Source of the DNA: Sanghuangporus weigelae
Lineage: Eukaryota; Basidiomycota; Agaricomycetes; Hymenochaetales; Hymenochaetaceae
Direction of reading: 5' to 3'
Assembly: GCA_033182465.1 (NCBI GenBank)
Contig: CP137318.1
Span: 3,782,001 to 3,846,000 of the forward strand
Length of the DNA: 64,000 nt
Positions 1 to 11,234 of this stretch are shown piece by piece (within the stretch, counting starts at the first letter, position 1; each line of letters begins with the position of its first letter). The position numbers were made by a program, and so were the translations under genes. Below the pieces are notes generated by a model that worked only from the letters and a program-made list of their open reading frames with translations, made no database searches and was not told the DNA's origin.

Positions 1-1057
1 AGAGTTCAAGTGCAATGGGACTGTTGCTGCACATGAACTTGGTTTTCATGGAAGGCCTTGAGTGCTTGATTATATCCACACTGAGGTATGCACATATTGA
101 AACCTGTCCTGGTAGCTGTTGGTTCACACTATGTAGTTCCTTTGTAGGTCACTAAGTAATCTCAACGACCGTTACATCGACAAGTTGAGGCTACTACTCC
201 AGGAAAGATGGGAGAAGGAGGTCTCAGATGCAACTATACACAGGTCCTTGCTGCACACTGGTTTCACACTTAAGAAGGTGGCTGTCTCTGTCGCTTTGCT
301 TCCCCTACAGTCCATACAAACTGAAATTGTCGTTGTCTAGTTATCGAAAAGGGCTCTCGAGCGGAATGAGACTCTGTGTGCACAGTACGTCGCACATATC
401 GCCTCTCAGTACACAGTAGAACAGCTGGTGTTTGTTGATGAGAGTGCTTGCGATCAGCGGGCTTTTCTTTGCAACACTGCTTGGGCCCTTGAGGGTCGTC
501 GTACGTGTCGCAAGCAGTTTTTCAATAGGGGGAAACAGTGATTCTGCCTCTTGTGGCACATTGCAAGCTTCTGATTCACTCCATTAGCTTCTCCATCTTG
601 CCAGCTATCAGCCTTGACGGGACAATCAACTGTACTATCGTACAGGGCGCATTCAATACCAAATTATTTGTGGAATTCATTGCTGGCCTTTTGGACAAAA
701 TGCATCCCTTCCCCGGCACCCAATCAGTCATCGTGATGGACAACTGCCCGATACACAAGGCTCCTGAGATCCGGGAGCTCATTGAATCTTGGTCTGTCTC
801 ACTAGCAATGCAAGTTGCAGCATGTACTGACCCTTTTGCTTAGAGATGTCAGGCTTGAATTCCTTCCTCCTTACTCGCCAGACTACAATCCTATTGAACT
901 TGCATTCTCCGTAATCAAGTCTAGGTTAAAACAGCAGGGTCCTGGTCCTCAGGATGACGCTTCAGTTGTTAAGCAACTCTGTAGGTAGGTGTATTCCATT
1001 AATTCTTTGGATAGTTATTCCTTCTTTTGCCACTGTTGCTACAATGTACTTGTATAG
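1..1057 (+). pseudogene. Tc1/mariner (IS630-type) transposase, copy A, 5' end cut by window
   Basis: Homologous along its length to the transposases at 10121 (+), 5895 (-) and 20476 (-). The DDE blocks are visible: VFVDESACD around 430-455, VIVMDNCPIHKAPEIRELIES around 727-788, and PPYSPDYNPIELAFS around 865-910. The C-terminal block ends in a TAG at 1055-1057, as in copy D. The Arg codon of the GRPR motif between the two helix-turn-helix parts is TGA here, so the frame is broken near position 58. Intron borders resemble those of the other copies. Family role: excises and inserts the element at TA dinucleotides. Only exon 1 onward is present because the window starts inside it. Confidence 0.75.
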
Positions 1058-1200
1058 GCTGTTGAATCTGAAGATAGTGTATGTTTGCGGACTTTGGATC
1101 ATTGATCTCCGGAGGGCTAGTAAGCAAGCTGGGAACATATTTATAAGCAGCTACCTTCTTCTTTATTGCCACATCACATTTTTTTTCATCTCTTATCATC

Positions 1201-2062
1201 ATGAGTCCCACTCCTAGAAAACTCACAGCTCACAAGACTGCAGTTTGCAAGACTGCCAGAATGAAGCAGGCATCTGCTGTCACAAGAAACTCCTCTCCCA
1301 AAAAAGTAGCAATGGCCCTCATTTGAACTCTCAAAATGCAGATGTCATTGCTGAAGGACCATGGAAACAAGGTTGGCCAAGGAAGGCAGAGTGACCTGCT
1401 GTCAACAAGAACAGTGTTGAAGAGATGATACTACTGATAGTCTTGTCTTCCAGTATTGCACTCATATTTCATAGTAGAATAACATGGAAGCGAAGCCCAC
1501 CACAACAAAAGCAAGTGGCCAGAGAGCTGCTGACAAGGAGCTGACATATCAATATGAAGAGCTCTATGATGAAGAACCATCACAACTTGATATTGCCTGA
1601 ATGGCGAATGACAATCTGCATCAAGAGTCAGATACCAATAGAGTCGGTACTGATGATCCTTGGGACTTTGATAATCTGTTACTTGCAGCCAGTGCGTAGA
1701 CCATTATAGGAGTTTGTCAGTCTCTAATGATTTAATAGACTTCGCTGACAATTCGGACCAAAAGTATAGATGCAACTTGTTAGTTGTATCTTACATATGT
1801 TTCATAGAGAATCTCAAATATGAAAAAGAGGAGCAGTAAGCTCCTAAAGAAACGTGATCAACATTTGTTATTCTAGTTGACAATGGGCAGGCTTTGCGCA
1901 AAATGAATGTCAAACCTCAACACAGCATAATCGATGTGCGTCAGAATGTGGCAAGTATTCTTCAGTGCTATCCCACCTTGATTACATTAGACTACACCGG
2001 TCCGTGGTTTAAGAAGATTGGAATGAAGATTCAACCACGGTATTTTGAATCCGATGTAGATC
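1201..2062 (+). pseudogene. X-family gene, copy A (AT-hook type), truncated and decayed
   Basis: Starts with the same MSPTPRKL N-terminus as the copy at 19135 (-) and follows transposase A at the same distance and in the same direction. It contains the block RKMNVKPQHSIIDVRQNVAS. It breaks off at about 2062, where copy D continues. Several stops relative to copy D lie in the frame. A TGA at 1598-1600 aligns with CGA in copy D, and a TGA near 1855 aligns with another CGA. Conversely, at the AT-hook arginine copy A has CAA where copy D has TGA. Function unrecognised; see the X-D entry. Confidence 0.6.
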
Positions 2063-2264
2063 TGTTAAGATCACACAAGTCCAGCAATGGACCACTGAGT
2101 CCAGTGGTGAGTACACTTGATGTAGGTACTCACCAATGGACTGTGCCGCTTTTACAGAAGATTACATAAGCATCACATGATCAAGAAAGCGGACATAACA
2201 AACAATATAAACAGAATAAGAAACAACAAAATACTAATAGTGTCAGAATCACACTTCTAACAGG
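2063..2264. other. Filler segment at an internal deletion junction
   Basis: About 200 bp with no match to the complete element, lying exactly where the AB copy skips the W gene and the 3' part of X. It contains a small imperfect inverted repeat (AGTCCAGTGGTGAGTAC near 2098, and its near-complement near 2130). No coding potential seen. Confidence 0.4.
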
Positions 2265-2525
2265 TACTGGGGATCATTCATCACTAGCTCCCTTATATAC
2301 AGAGACGACAAGCCGAATCTTACAAAGGCTTGGCTGACTAACATCTAGGGTCACCTGACCTAATCTCTATTTGTGCTTTCTTTGAATCTTTTTGGAGCAA
2401 AGAACACAGAGCTTGGACTAAAGTACACAATGGGAGCAATCATCTCCTCTTCTTCACTTCCCTCTCTTCCTCTACACTCAATACCTCTGTACTTGGTCTC
2501 ACCTTCTCTTTGTCTTTTCCCTCTA

Positions 2526-4038
2526 CTACACTTTGTCACTCCCTCCTATGCTCGATTCGATCGCTTTAAGCTCACTTGGTTGAGGTACTCGGCGGACCAC
2601 CCTCTTTGACACAAACACATTGCTAGTCCATGTCGGGATTATGGGTGAGCATTTTTTCAAGTCACTGAGTAGACTGAAAATTACATCGCCCTTCTCCTTC
2701 TCCTTCTCCTTCTTCGGCACTTTTGGCCCATACCCAAACTTGAGATCTCCAAACTGATCCTGATCTTTCTCTATATTGTAGAAGATTTTACGCAAAAGAC
2801 GCCTATCCCTCTCAGATATTTCAACCTGCTCCACCAATATGTCCATAGAACAATAAGACATCCCGATCTCCAAGGGATGCGCTGCATCGTTACTGAGTTG
2901 TTGAATCAGATTCTTTTTTACAAAGAAGTATAGGACTGCTATATGATCAACCCCTTCCTTCGGTGGGAATGCCCACAGAAAGCACTCGAATGCTCGTATC
3001 TGATCTTCCCGCCGTGCCTGTAGGCTCATTGCCACAGTGTCGAGTGAGTGCTTCAAAGGACTTATATGTGTTTGCATGGCCTTCTGCAGTGCCTTCACTA
3101 TAGCTTCGGCTTCTGGTTCCTTCTCCTCCTCCACCATAAGATCCCCGAGGGGAATAAGGAGACTTGCCAAATGCGAAAGGAAAGTAATCGGTTTGAGTTT
3201 GCCATACTGGTCAAAGCAAGTCAAGAATGCTCTTAGCCTCACATTATTGCCACTATCGTCGAGAATGCCTCCATTCTCTCTACCGATCTCAACAATTATA
3301 CAGCCAATTTGCACAAATATTTGGAGAGCGATGTTCAAACCAACCCTTCGTTCGATGGCCAGATCTGCCTCATCTCCTAGGAGAATATAAGCAACTATAA
3401 GTCCTTGAAAGAAAGTGCTAAAACTCACTTCCGTCCTCATGACGTTAAATTGATGTAATGATTCTCTGAACTCATTGACCTCAGTGCACATTACGTCAGC
3501 AAGCTGCGATGCATGCACGCTCACCTTAAACAAAGCGTGAATGCAAGGTGTTACATGCTCAACCGCATCCCAATACCCCCGGATGTAACCGACATTGCTG
3601 TCCCGGGCTCCCTCAACTTTCAATACAGCCTTGTTCTATTTGTATATTACGCCTTCTAAATTAGATGCAATGACTTATACCTGATTATAAGTACAATGAG
3701 AATGAACTCTACATAAGAGAAGATACTTACATTCAAACTCTGGAATCTGTAGATCTAAGACAATTTCAGAACAAGTCAAGGAGAATAGAGGATGAGGACC
3801 CACATAATGCTGTGTCCTAGTGTTTGACAGACATAGCAGTCGTGGTCAGAGGGGAATGGACATTGACATCGATTAATCTCATGGGAAAGCAAAGTCATGC
3901 CGTGAGACCGACATTGACATCGATTAATCTCATGGGAAAGCAAAGTCATGCCGTGAGACCAAATAGATATTTACGGATGCTTTATCAAAAAGAAGCATAC
4001 TCTTCAAAAGAACTCACCAAAAGCGACTGCTGCTTCAT
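2526..4038 (-). CDS. Y-family gene, copy Y1; unknown function, lysine-rich tail
   Basis: The main exon runs from about 3625 to 2526 and encodes about 365 residues with no internal stop. It is mostly predicted helical, with the shared block EVSFSTFFQGLIVAYILLG. Toward the C-terminus there is a run of KE/EK pairs (KKEKEKEKGD) and a Ser/Gly-rich end, which could be a nuclear localisation tail. A TATAAATA box lies about 60 bp upstream of an ATG at 4038, and the same spacing is kept in Y2. Small 5' exons (a start reading MKQQSLL and a block VGPHPLFSLTCSEIVLDLQ) can be seen, but I could not close all intron phases, so the 5' model is uncertain. No family recognised. It is cargo of the giant element, between X-B and the deletion filler. 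Confidence 0.5.
3859..3960. repeat. 51-bp direct tandem duplication
   Basis: Two identical 51-bp units (3859-3909 and 3910-3960) lie in the presumed first intron or 5' region of Y1. The corresponding place near Y2 (about 12040-12110) has a single unit, so the duplication arose in this copy after the two diverged. Confidence 0.85.
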
Positions 4039-4091
4039 AAGCGAGAATCAGAGCTTCTTCAATTATTTCTGGCTCTGCCGGCAATGATCTC

Positions 4092-4099
4092 TATTTATA
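4092..4099 (-). promoter_or_regulatory. TATA box of Y1
   Basis: TATAAATA on the minus strand, about 60 bp upstream of the ATG at 4038, followed by a conserved leader. The matching box upstream of Y2 is at 11913-11920, and conservation in two diverged copies supports a real core promoter. Confidence 0.5.
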
Positions 4100-4106
4100 C
4101 TTACAT

Positions 4107-4835
4107 ATATGAAATGCGAGTATTGCACTGAGGTCGCCTGGAGCTACTTGGGCCACACTGGTAAAAGTGTCTCCTGAGCGTTTGGAACACTTCTAATTGG
4201 AACAAATAAGCACACAATGCAAGGGAAGGGGCAAGGCAAACAATTGCACCTATCATTCATTGATTGTGTTCATCAGCACTATATCCTTTAACAAGTTCGC
4301 CAAGGCCATTGTTGGAGTCGAGGTACCATGCTGGAACCTTGTGATAACCTCCTTGAACCGTGGTGAGGTGGTGTTCTGACGTACATCATATGTTGTGTTG
4401 CAGTTTGATGTACATTTTGTGCAAAGCGCACCCCTCGTCAACTAGAACAACGAGTATCAATCATCTTTCATTGGGAGCATGCTGTTCCTTAATTTTACGT
4501 TTGAGATTTCTCATGAAGTGCATGTAAGATAGAACTGATGGGTTGCATCTATTATCCAGTTGTACATCAAATGCGATGGCTATCAAATCATCAGGCATTG
4601 CCATACTCCTATGACGGTCAATGTACCAGTGTTTAAGGCCAAAAGTGATTCCAAATGCATTCGGTGTCGACTTTGTTAAAATCAACTTTCGGCTAGCATC
4701 CTCATTGGTTGTTCTGGCAAAGCGGTATGTTCTTATGACGAAGACGACGGCAAATATTGAGTACTTTATGAAACTAGGCACAGATCCCTGCCTGCAAGAG
4801 GAAATAAAATAAACTTGTCAGATTCTCCAAAACCT
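4107..4835 (-). pseudogene. X-family gene fragment, copy B
   Basis: An open stretch of about 106 residues on the minus strand (4781-4461) contains NEDASRKLILTKSTPNAFGI, DDLIAIAFDVQLDN and PSVLSYMHFMRNLKRK. It aligns with X-C at 11235 (+) and more distantly with X-D. The next part, near 4200-4107, matches the start of the X-D third exon and then stops at the Y1 promoter. The AT-hook N-terminus and the RS-rich and C-terminal parts are absent. Here the segment spanning the X-D frame break reads through without interruption, which shows that break is a lesion and not an intron. Confidence 0.55.
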
Positions 4836-4845
4836 GGACTTCATT

Positions 4846-5895
4846 ACGAAGAAAGCAAATTCAATAGGATTGTAGTCTGGCGAGTAAGGAGGAAGAAATT
4901 CAAGCCTGACACCCCTAAGCAAAAGGGTCAGTACATGCTGTAACTTGCATTGCTAGTGAGACAGACCGAGATTCAATGAGCTCCCGAATCTTGAGAGCCT
5001 TGTGTATCGGGCAGTTGTCCATCACGATGACTGATTGGGTGCCGGGGAAGGGATGCATTTTGTCCAAAAGGCCAGCAATAAATTCCGTGAACAATTTGGT
5101 TTTGAATGCGCCCTGTACAATAGTGCAGTCGATTGTCCCGTCAAGGCTGATAGCTGGCAAGACGGAGAAGCTAACGGAGTGAATCAAAAACTTGCGATGT
5201 GCCACAAGAGGCAGAATCACTGTTTCCCCCTATTGAAAAACTGCTTGTGACACGCACGACGACCCTCAAGGGCTCAAGCAGTGTTGCAAAGAAAAGCCCG
5301 CTGATCGCAAGCACTCTCATCGACAAATACCAGCTGTTCTACTGTGTACTGAGAGGCGATACGTGCGACGTACTGTGCACGCAGAGTCTCATTCCACTCG
5401 AGAGCCCTTTTCGATAACTAGACAATGACGATTTCAGTTTGCATGGACTGCATGAGGAAGCAAAGCGACAGAGACAGCCACCTTCTTAAGTGTGAAACCA
5501 GCACACAGCAAGGACCTGCGTATAGTTGCATCCGAGACCTCCTTCTCCCATCTTTCCTGGAGTAGTAGCCTCAACTTGTCGATGTAACGGTCATTGAGAT
5601 TGCTTAGTGACCCGCAAAGGAACTACGTAGTGTGAACCAACAGCTACCAGGACAGGTTTCAACATGTGCATACCTCAGTGTGGATATAATCAAGCACTTA
5701 AGGCCTTCCATGAAAACCAAGTTCATGCGCAGCAACAGTCTCATTGCACTTGAACTCTCGTATTATCCGGAAAACTATTGTCTTGGGTATGTCGATCAAG
5801 GCTGTGATCTGAGAGGTGCTGAGTTTCTTGTTCATAGTGATGATGCATTCCCGTAAATTGTTGGACAGCCTTCTGCCATGTTGCCGGGGTTGCAT
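4846..5895 (-). pseudogene. Tc1/mariner transposase, copy B, C-terminus lost
   Basis: Start MQPRQHGRRLSNNLREC at 5895. The helix-turn-helix region, GRP motif, VFVDESACD block, DNCPIHKALKIRELIES block and PPYSPDYNP motif follow in order, and then the sequence switches to X-B. The arginine codon after GRP is TAA in this copy. The last 45 or so codons seen in copy D are missing. Introns equivalent to those of copy D are present. It reads toward the left, inward with respect to element AB. Confidence 0.75.
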
Positions 5896-6710
5896 GAACG
5901 AATGCTCAACATAAGCTGTAGAGATGGTGGCTGTGAAGATGGTGATGGCTCGAGATCAAGTGGCAACTTAACATGTGAGTCCTCACATGTGTTGCTGCCT
6001 CCTATCTCTTTGCCATGGTGCCTCGTCTCTTGTGATGGTCCGTCTCCAACAACTGGGGGTTCCCTCATGCCTGTGGGTGATAAGAGATTGGTGAGGGTGA
6101 GTAGAGAACTGTGGACAAGTGATGAGAGCTGCTGTGCGGGGAGATGCTGCGTACGAAAGACTACCGTTGTGTACGTACACTCGTGTTTCTCTGAGAGATG
6201 TTTCTGCGGCCCTGGCAGGCACGCTCGGTTTGGTTGCAGCAGGAGTGCATGATGGCCGAGCCGACCTTGTTCGCCCTTGCCCAGATATGATTTTGGGTGA
6301 CATTTCAGCAGAGGATGGTCACCGGGGTGGTTTCAAGTCTGATTGGTAGATAGTACAAGTAATGTAGCCATACCCAAGCCTAAGTCAGCTCAGCTACTGT
6401 CTTGACTGAAAGCGCCTATGCTGCTGTCTTTTTAGCAGAAACAATCAGATTTTTTGGTGTCCAAATGCGTGAGTTATGACAGATGCAATGAAGTAGGGGA
6501 GAGTTCTGTGAGCAGGAGTGACAACAAATCACCCAGTTTCACTACCACAATCATGTCAGGGAGCCTCGAGGAGTTGCATACAGGTGCCCACTGGGCTGGC
6601 CTGATTTATCAAACTTGAATCAGATTTTTCCAGATGATGTTGGGCAAGCTACAATTTTTACACTGAATGGAGGGCATGACAAGGGTTTAGCATTATGATG
6701 CTATCTTTTT
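5896..6710 (-). other. Transposase upstream flank with conserved 106-codon ORF
   Basis: This region is shared by all three complete arms in the window. On the transposase strand it holds an open frame at 6303-5983 (start MSPKIISGQGRTRSARPS) of the same length in copies B, C (9709-10029) and D (20888-20568). It may be an upstream exon, a small separate gene, or an accident of composition, since the other strand is also open. The rest, to 6710, is AT-richer subterminal sequence. The outermost part present in copies C and D is missing here. Confidence 0.35.
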
Positions 6711-6857
6711 GCCAAAATTGTTGGCAATCACGTGATTTCACCACTTTTCTCGCCATGAGAGCCTCAAAACACAGATAAAATCATATCTCACCCAAATCTC
6801 AATGGTTTCACATCATCTAAGTTGCTAAATTCATCTTTTTGAAAGGGCTTTTGTTTA
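6711..6857 (+). mobile_element. Foldback MITE fragment (MITE0, one arm)
   Basis: Matches the first 145 bp or so of the intact 1084-bp MITEs, but lacks the terminal CAGCTAGTTGC and joins directly to the end of element AB. It stops at a TA (6856-6857) where MITE1 is inserted. The remainder of MITE0 does not follow on the other side of MITE1. Confidence 0.65.
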
Positions 6858-7941
6858 CAGCTAGTTGCAAAATTGTTGGCAATCATGTGATTTTACCACT
6901 TTTCTCGCCATGAGAGCCTCAAAACACAGATAAAATCATATCTCACCTAAATCTCAACGGTTTCACATCATCTAAGTTGCTAAATTCATCTTTTCAAAAG
7001 GGCTTTCGTTTAGGAAAAATGATCGAGAAAATAGAGCAAATAGTGACCCCAAAATGGCGAAAATATCATTTTTTGCCTCTTCCTTGCATGTGCATTTTTT
7101 TCTGTGATCCCTACTGGTCCAGCACCTCCCCAAAGCTATCCAGAATGATGATATGATTATAAAATGAATTTACAGAATGAGTTTGAGTTGAATTGTATAC
7201 CAGAATGTGCTGCTTTGAGGCATGCCTAAATCACTCAAAACTCATCATTTCCCCCTAGCCTCCCAGGCTCCAGGAAAAATTCTTACAGGCCAGATTCATG
7301 CATGTAAATTCATTTTAGGTGTAATAGACTAAGTTTGTGCACTAGCTAGGGCCTCAGCATCCACTGGTGAGCTGGGGAGATGCTGTCTAGAATAGTGCAT
7401 ACAACTAGAAATACTTGTTCAGCCCAGCTCACCAGTGGATGCTGAGGCCCTAGCTAGTGCACAAACTTAGTCTATTACACCTAAAATGAATTTACATGCA
7501 TGAATCTGGCCTGTAAGAATTTTTCCTGGAGCCTGGGAGGCTAGGAGGAAATGATGAGTTTTGAGTGATTTAGGCATGCCTCAAAGCAGCACATTCTGGT
7601 ATACAATTCAACTCAAACTCATTCTGTAAATTCATTTTATAATCATATTATCATTCTGGATAGCTTTGGGGAGGTGCTGGACCAGCAGGGATCACAGAAA
7701 AAAATGCACATGCAAGGAAGAGGCAAAAAACGATATTTTTGCCATTTTGGGGTCACTATTTGCTCTATTTTCTCGATCATTTTTCCTAAACAAAAGCCCT
7801 TTTGAAAAGATGAATTTAGCAACTTAGATGATGTGAAACCGTTGAGATTTGGGTGAGATATGATTTTATCTGTGTTTTGAGGCTCTCATGGCGAGAAAAG
7901 TGGTGAAATCACGTGATTGCCAACAATTTTGCAACTAGCTG
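6858..7941. mobile_element. Foldback MITE, copy 1 (1084 bp)
   Basis: Starts CAGCTAGTTGCAAAATTG and ends with its reverse complement, flanked by TA on both sides (6856-6857, 7942-7943). The two arms of about 500 bp are near-perfect inverted repeats around a 50-60 bp asymmetric loop near 7375-7425, so the whole element folds into one hairpin. It contains no open frame of note. TA flanks and the terminal motif place it with Tc1/mariner-type MITEs. It is inserted into an arm of another copy. Confidence 0.85.
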
Positions 7942-7989
7942 TATGAATATCTAATTACATATCTCATGAAATATATTTATCGATGATAT

Positions 7990-8163
7990 GCAATTTTGTC
8001 TGTTATGAGTGCATCTTGGATGAGCAAAAAAACAAAAAAAAAGCAAATATCTCAGTCAATACAGCACATAAAAATCTAATATAACCATGTAAAAAACCTG
8101 CTTGAAAATGCACTCCAGTACATATAAAAATGTCTGGGTTTTGTTGAGTATGTACTTCGCTAC
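7990..8163 (+). mobile_element. Fragment of giant-element subterminal region
   Basis: From the stretch containing TGCATCTTGGATGAGC to GTATGTACTTCGCTAC, this segment matches 9128-9298, the left subterminal part of the complete element, in the same orientation. It is cut at its right by MITE2 (TA at 8164-8165). The AT-rich bases 7944-7989 before it are not recognised. Confidence 0.6.
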
Positions 8164-8165
8164 TA

Positions 8166-9088
8166 CAGCTAGTTGCAAAATTGTTGGCAATCACGTGATT
8201 TTACCACTTTTCTCACCATGAGAGCCTCAAAACACAGATAAAATCATATCTCACCCAAATCTCAACGGTTTCACATCATCTAAGTTGCTAAATTCATCTT
8301 TTCAAAAGGGCTTTTGTTTAGGAAAAATGATCGAGAAAATAGAGCAAATAGTGACCCCAAAATGGCAAAAATATCGTTTTTTGCCTCTTCTTTGCATGTG
8401 CATTTTTTTCTGTGATCCCTGCTGGTCCAGCACCTCCCCAAAGCTATCCAGAATGATAATATGATTATAAAATGAATTTACAGACTGAGTTTGAGTTGAA
8501 TTGTGTACCAGAATGTGCTGCTTTGAGCTATGCCTGAATCACTCAAAATTTCCCCCTAGCCTCCCAGGCTCCAGGAAAAATTCTTACAGGCTAGATTCAT
8601 GCATGTAAATTCATTTTAGATATAATAGACTAGGTTTATGTGCTAGCTAGGTCCTCAGCATCCACTAGTGAGCTGGCCTGAACATGAGATTCTGGTTGTA
8701 TGCATCATTTTAGACAGCATCTTCCCAGCTCACCAGTGGATGCTGAGGCCCTAGCTAGTGCACAAACCTAGTCTATTACACCTAAAATGAATTTACATGC
8801 ATGAATCTGGCCTGTAAGAATTTTTCCTGGAGCCTGGGAAGCTAGGAGGAAATGATGAGTTTTGAGTGATTCAGGCATGCCTCAAAGCAGCACATTCTGG
8901 TACACAATTCAACTCAAACTCAGTCTGTAAATTCATTTTATAATCATATTATCATTCTGAATAGCTTTGGGGAGGTGCTGGACCAGCAGGGATCACAGAA
9001 AAAAATGCACATGCAAAGAAGAGGCAAAAAACGATATTTTCACCATTTGGGGGTCCTTTTTTGCTCTATTTTCTTGATCGTTTTTCTT
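8166..9088. mobile_element. Foldback MITE, copy 2, left piece (split by the 12.4-kb element)
   Basis: Begins CAGCTAGTTGCAAAATTG after TA at 8164-8165 and runs through the loop (about 8662-8722, opposite orientation to MITE1) into the right arm. It stops at TA 9089-9090, where the giant element starts. The rest of the right arm is at 21509-21660. Left piece with TA (925 bp) plus right piece (152 bp) is 1077 bp. Intact copies are 1084 bp, and this copy lacks 7 bp near 8538, so the sum is exact. Confidence 0.85.
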
Positions 9089-9090
9089 TA

Positions 9091-10120
9091 CAGCTAATTG
9101 CAAAATTGTTGGCAATTTGGAAAATCACGTGTATTTTTGATGCAAAGTGCATCCTGGATGAGCAAAAAAAAAAAAAATAGCGAATATCTCAGTCAATACA
9201 GCACATAAAAATCTGATATAACCATGTAAAAAACCTGCTCGAAAATGTGCTCCAGTACATATAAAAATGTCTGGGTTTTGTTGAGTATGTACTTCACTAC
9301 TAAAAAGATAGCATCATAATGCTAAATCCTTGTCATGCCCTCCGTTCAGTGTAAAAATCGTAGCTTGCCCAACATCATCCGGAAAAATCTGATTCAAGTT
9401 TGATAAATCAGGCCAGCCCAGTGGGCACCTGTATGCAACTCCTCGAGGCTCCCTGACATGATTGTGGTAGTGAAACTAGATGGTTTGTTGTCACTCCTGC
9501 TCACAGAACTCTCCCCTACTTTATTGCATCTGTCATAACTCACGCATTTGGACACCAAAAAATCTGATTGTTTCTGCTAAAAAGACAGCAGCATAGGCGC
9601 TTTCAGTCAAGACAGTAGCTGAGCTGACTTAGGCTTGGGTGTGGCTACATTACTTGTACTATCTACCAATCAGACTTGAAACCACCCCGGTGACCATCCT
9701 TTGCTGAAATGTCACCCAAAATCATATCTGGGCGAGGGCGAACAAGGTCGGCTCGGCCATCATGCACTCCTGCTGCAACCAAACCGAGCGTGCCTGCCAG
9801 GGCCGCAGAAACATCTCTCAGAGAAACACGAGTGTACGCACACGACGGTAGTCTTTCGTACGCAGCATCTCCCCGCACAGCAGCTCTCATCACTTGTCCA
9901 CAGTTCCCTCCTCACCCTCACCAATCCCTCATCACCCACAGGCATGAGGGAACCCCCAGTTGTTGGGGACGGACCATCACGAGAGACGAGGCACCACGGC
10001 AAAGAGATAGGAGGCAGCGACGCATTTGAGGACTCACGTGTCGAGTCGCCACTTACTTGATCTCGAGCCATCACCATCTTCACAGCCACCATCTCTACAG
10101 CTTATGTTGAGCATTCGTTC
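9091..10120 (+). other. Left arm outer part: terminal repeat and transposase upstream flank
   Basis: Terminal motif, then a CACGTG box at about 9127, a poly-A tract, and about 800 bp conserved with copies B and D. An open frame at 9709-10029 (MSPKIISGRGRTRSARPS) is kept in length in all three arms. Relative to copy B a few bases are inserted near 10055, so reading through to the transposase start is broken in this frame. No other gene recognised. Confidence 0.5.
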
Positions 10121-11190
10121 ATGCAACCCCGGCAACATGGCAGAAGGCTGTCCAACAATTTACGGGAATGCATCATCACTATGAACAAGAAACTCAGCGC
10201 CTCTCAGATCACAGCCTTGATTGACATACCCAAGACAACAGTTTTCTGGATAATACGAGAGTTCAAGCGCAACGGGACTGTTGCTGCGCATGAACTTGGT
10301 TTTCGTGGAAGGCCTTGAGTGCTTGATTATATCCACACCGAGGTATGCACATATTGAAACCTGTCCTGGTAGCTGTTGGTTCACACCATGTAGTTCCTTT
10401 GCAGGTCACTAAGCAATCTCAATGACTGTTACATCGACGAGTTGAGGCTACTGCTCCAGGAAAGATGGGAGAAGGAGGTCTCGGATGCGACTATATACAG
10501 GTCCTTGCTGCACACTGGTTTCACACTTAAGAAGGTGGCTGTCTCTGTCGCTTTGCTTCCCCACGCAGTCCACGCGAACTGAAATCGTCATTGTCTAGTT
10601 ATCGAAAAGGGCTCTCGAGCGGAATGAGACTCTGCGTGCACAGTACGTCGCACGTATCGCCTCTCGGTACACAGCGGAACAGCTGGTGTTTGTCGATGAG
10701 AGTGCTTGCAATCGGTGGGCTTTTCTTCGCAACACTGCTTGGGCCCTTGAGGGTCACCGTGCGTGTCACAAGCAGTTTTTCAATAGGGGGAAACAGTGAT
10801 TCTGCCTCTTGTGGCGCATCGCAAGCTTCTGATTCACTCCGTTAGCTTCTCCGTCTTGCCAGCTATCAGCCTCGACGGGACAATCGACTGCACTATTGTA
10901 CAGGGTGCATTCAATACCAAATTGTTCGCGGAATTCATCGCCGGCCTGTTGGACAAAATGCATCCCTTCCCCGGCACCCAATCAGTCATCGTGATGGACA
11001 ACTGCCCGATACACAAGGCTCCCGAGATCCGGGAGCTCATTGAATCTCGGTCTGTCTCACTAGCAATGCAAGTCGCAGCTTGTACTGACCCCTTTGCTTA
11101 GGGGTGTCAGGCTTGAATTTCTTCCTCCTTACTCACCAGACTACAATCCTATTGAACTTGCATTCTCCGTAATCAAGTCCAGGCTTTGGA
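10121..11190 (+). pseudogene. Tc1/mariner transposase, copy C, C-terminus lost
   Basis: Start MQPRQHGRRLSNNLREC at 10121. Recognisable parts in order: first HTH (LSASQITALIDIPKTT), GRP motif with the next codon TGA, second HTH-like block (NDCYIDELRLLLQERW), VFVDESACN (the catalytic DES region), DNCPIHKAPEIRELIES and PPYSPDYNPIELAFS. The codon after SAC reads Asn (aat) where copy D has Asp. Several short introns with GT-AG borders are shared with D, for example after LKK and inside the PAISLDG exon. The sequence diverges from D at about 11187, so the last 45 or so codons are replaced by X-C sequence. Probably inactive. Confidence 0.8.
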
Positions 11191-11234
11191 GAATCTGACG
11201 AGTTTATTTTATTTCTTCTTGCAGGCAGGGAACC

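Larger units (their letters stand above)
1..6710. mobile_element. Partial giant mariner-like element, copy AB (left end outside window)
   Basis: Two transposase genes face inward: copy A (+) at the left edge and copy B (-) at 4846-5895. Between them, from the left, lie an X-type gene fragment (+), a filler segment, a Y-type gene (-) and another X-type fragment (-). The right half matches the left half of the element at 9091-21506 in inverted orientation, and the left half matches that element's right half. AB is therefore the same element flipped. It lacks the counterpart of about 13.8-18.25 kb of the complete copy, with about 200 bp of unrelated sequence in its place. The right terminal 190 bp or so is missing and the element joins a MITE arm directly. 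The left terminus is not in the window. Confidence 0.7.
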
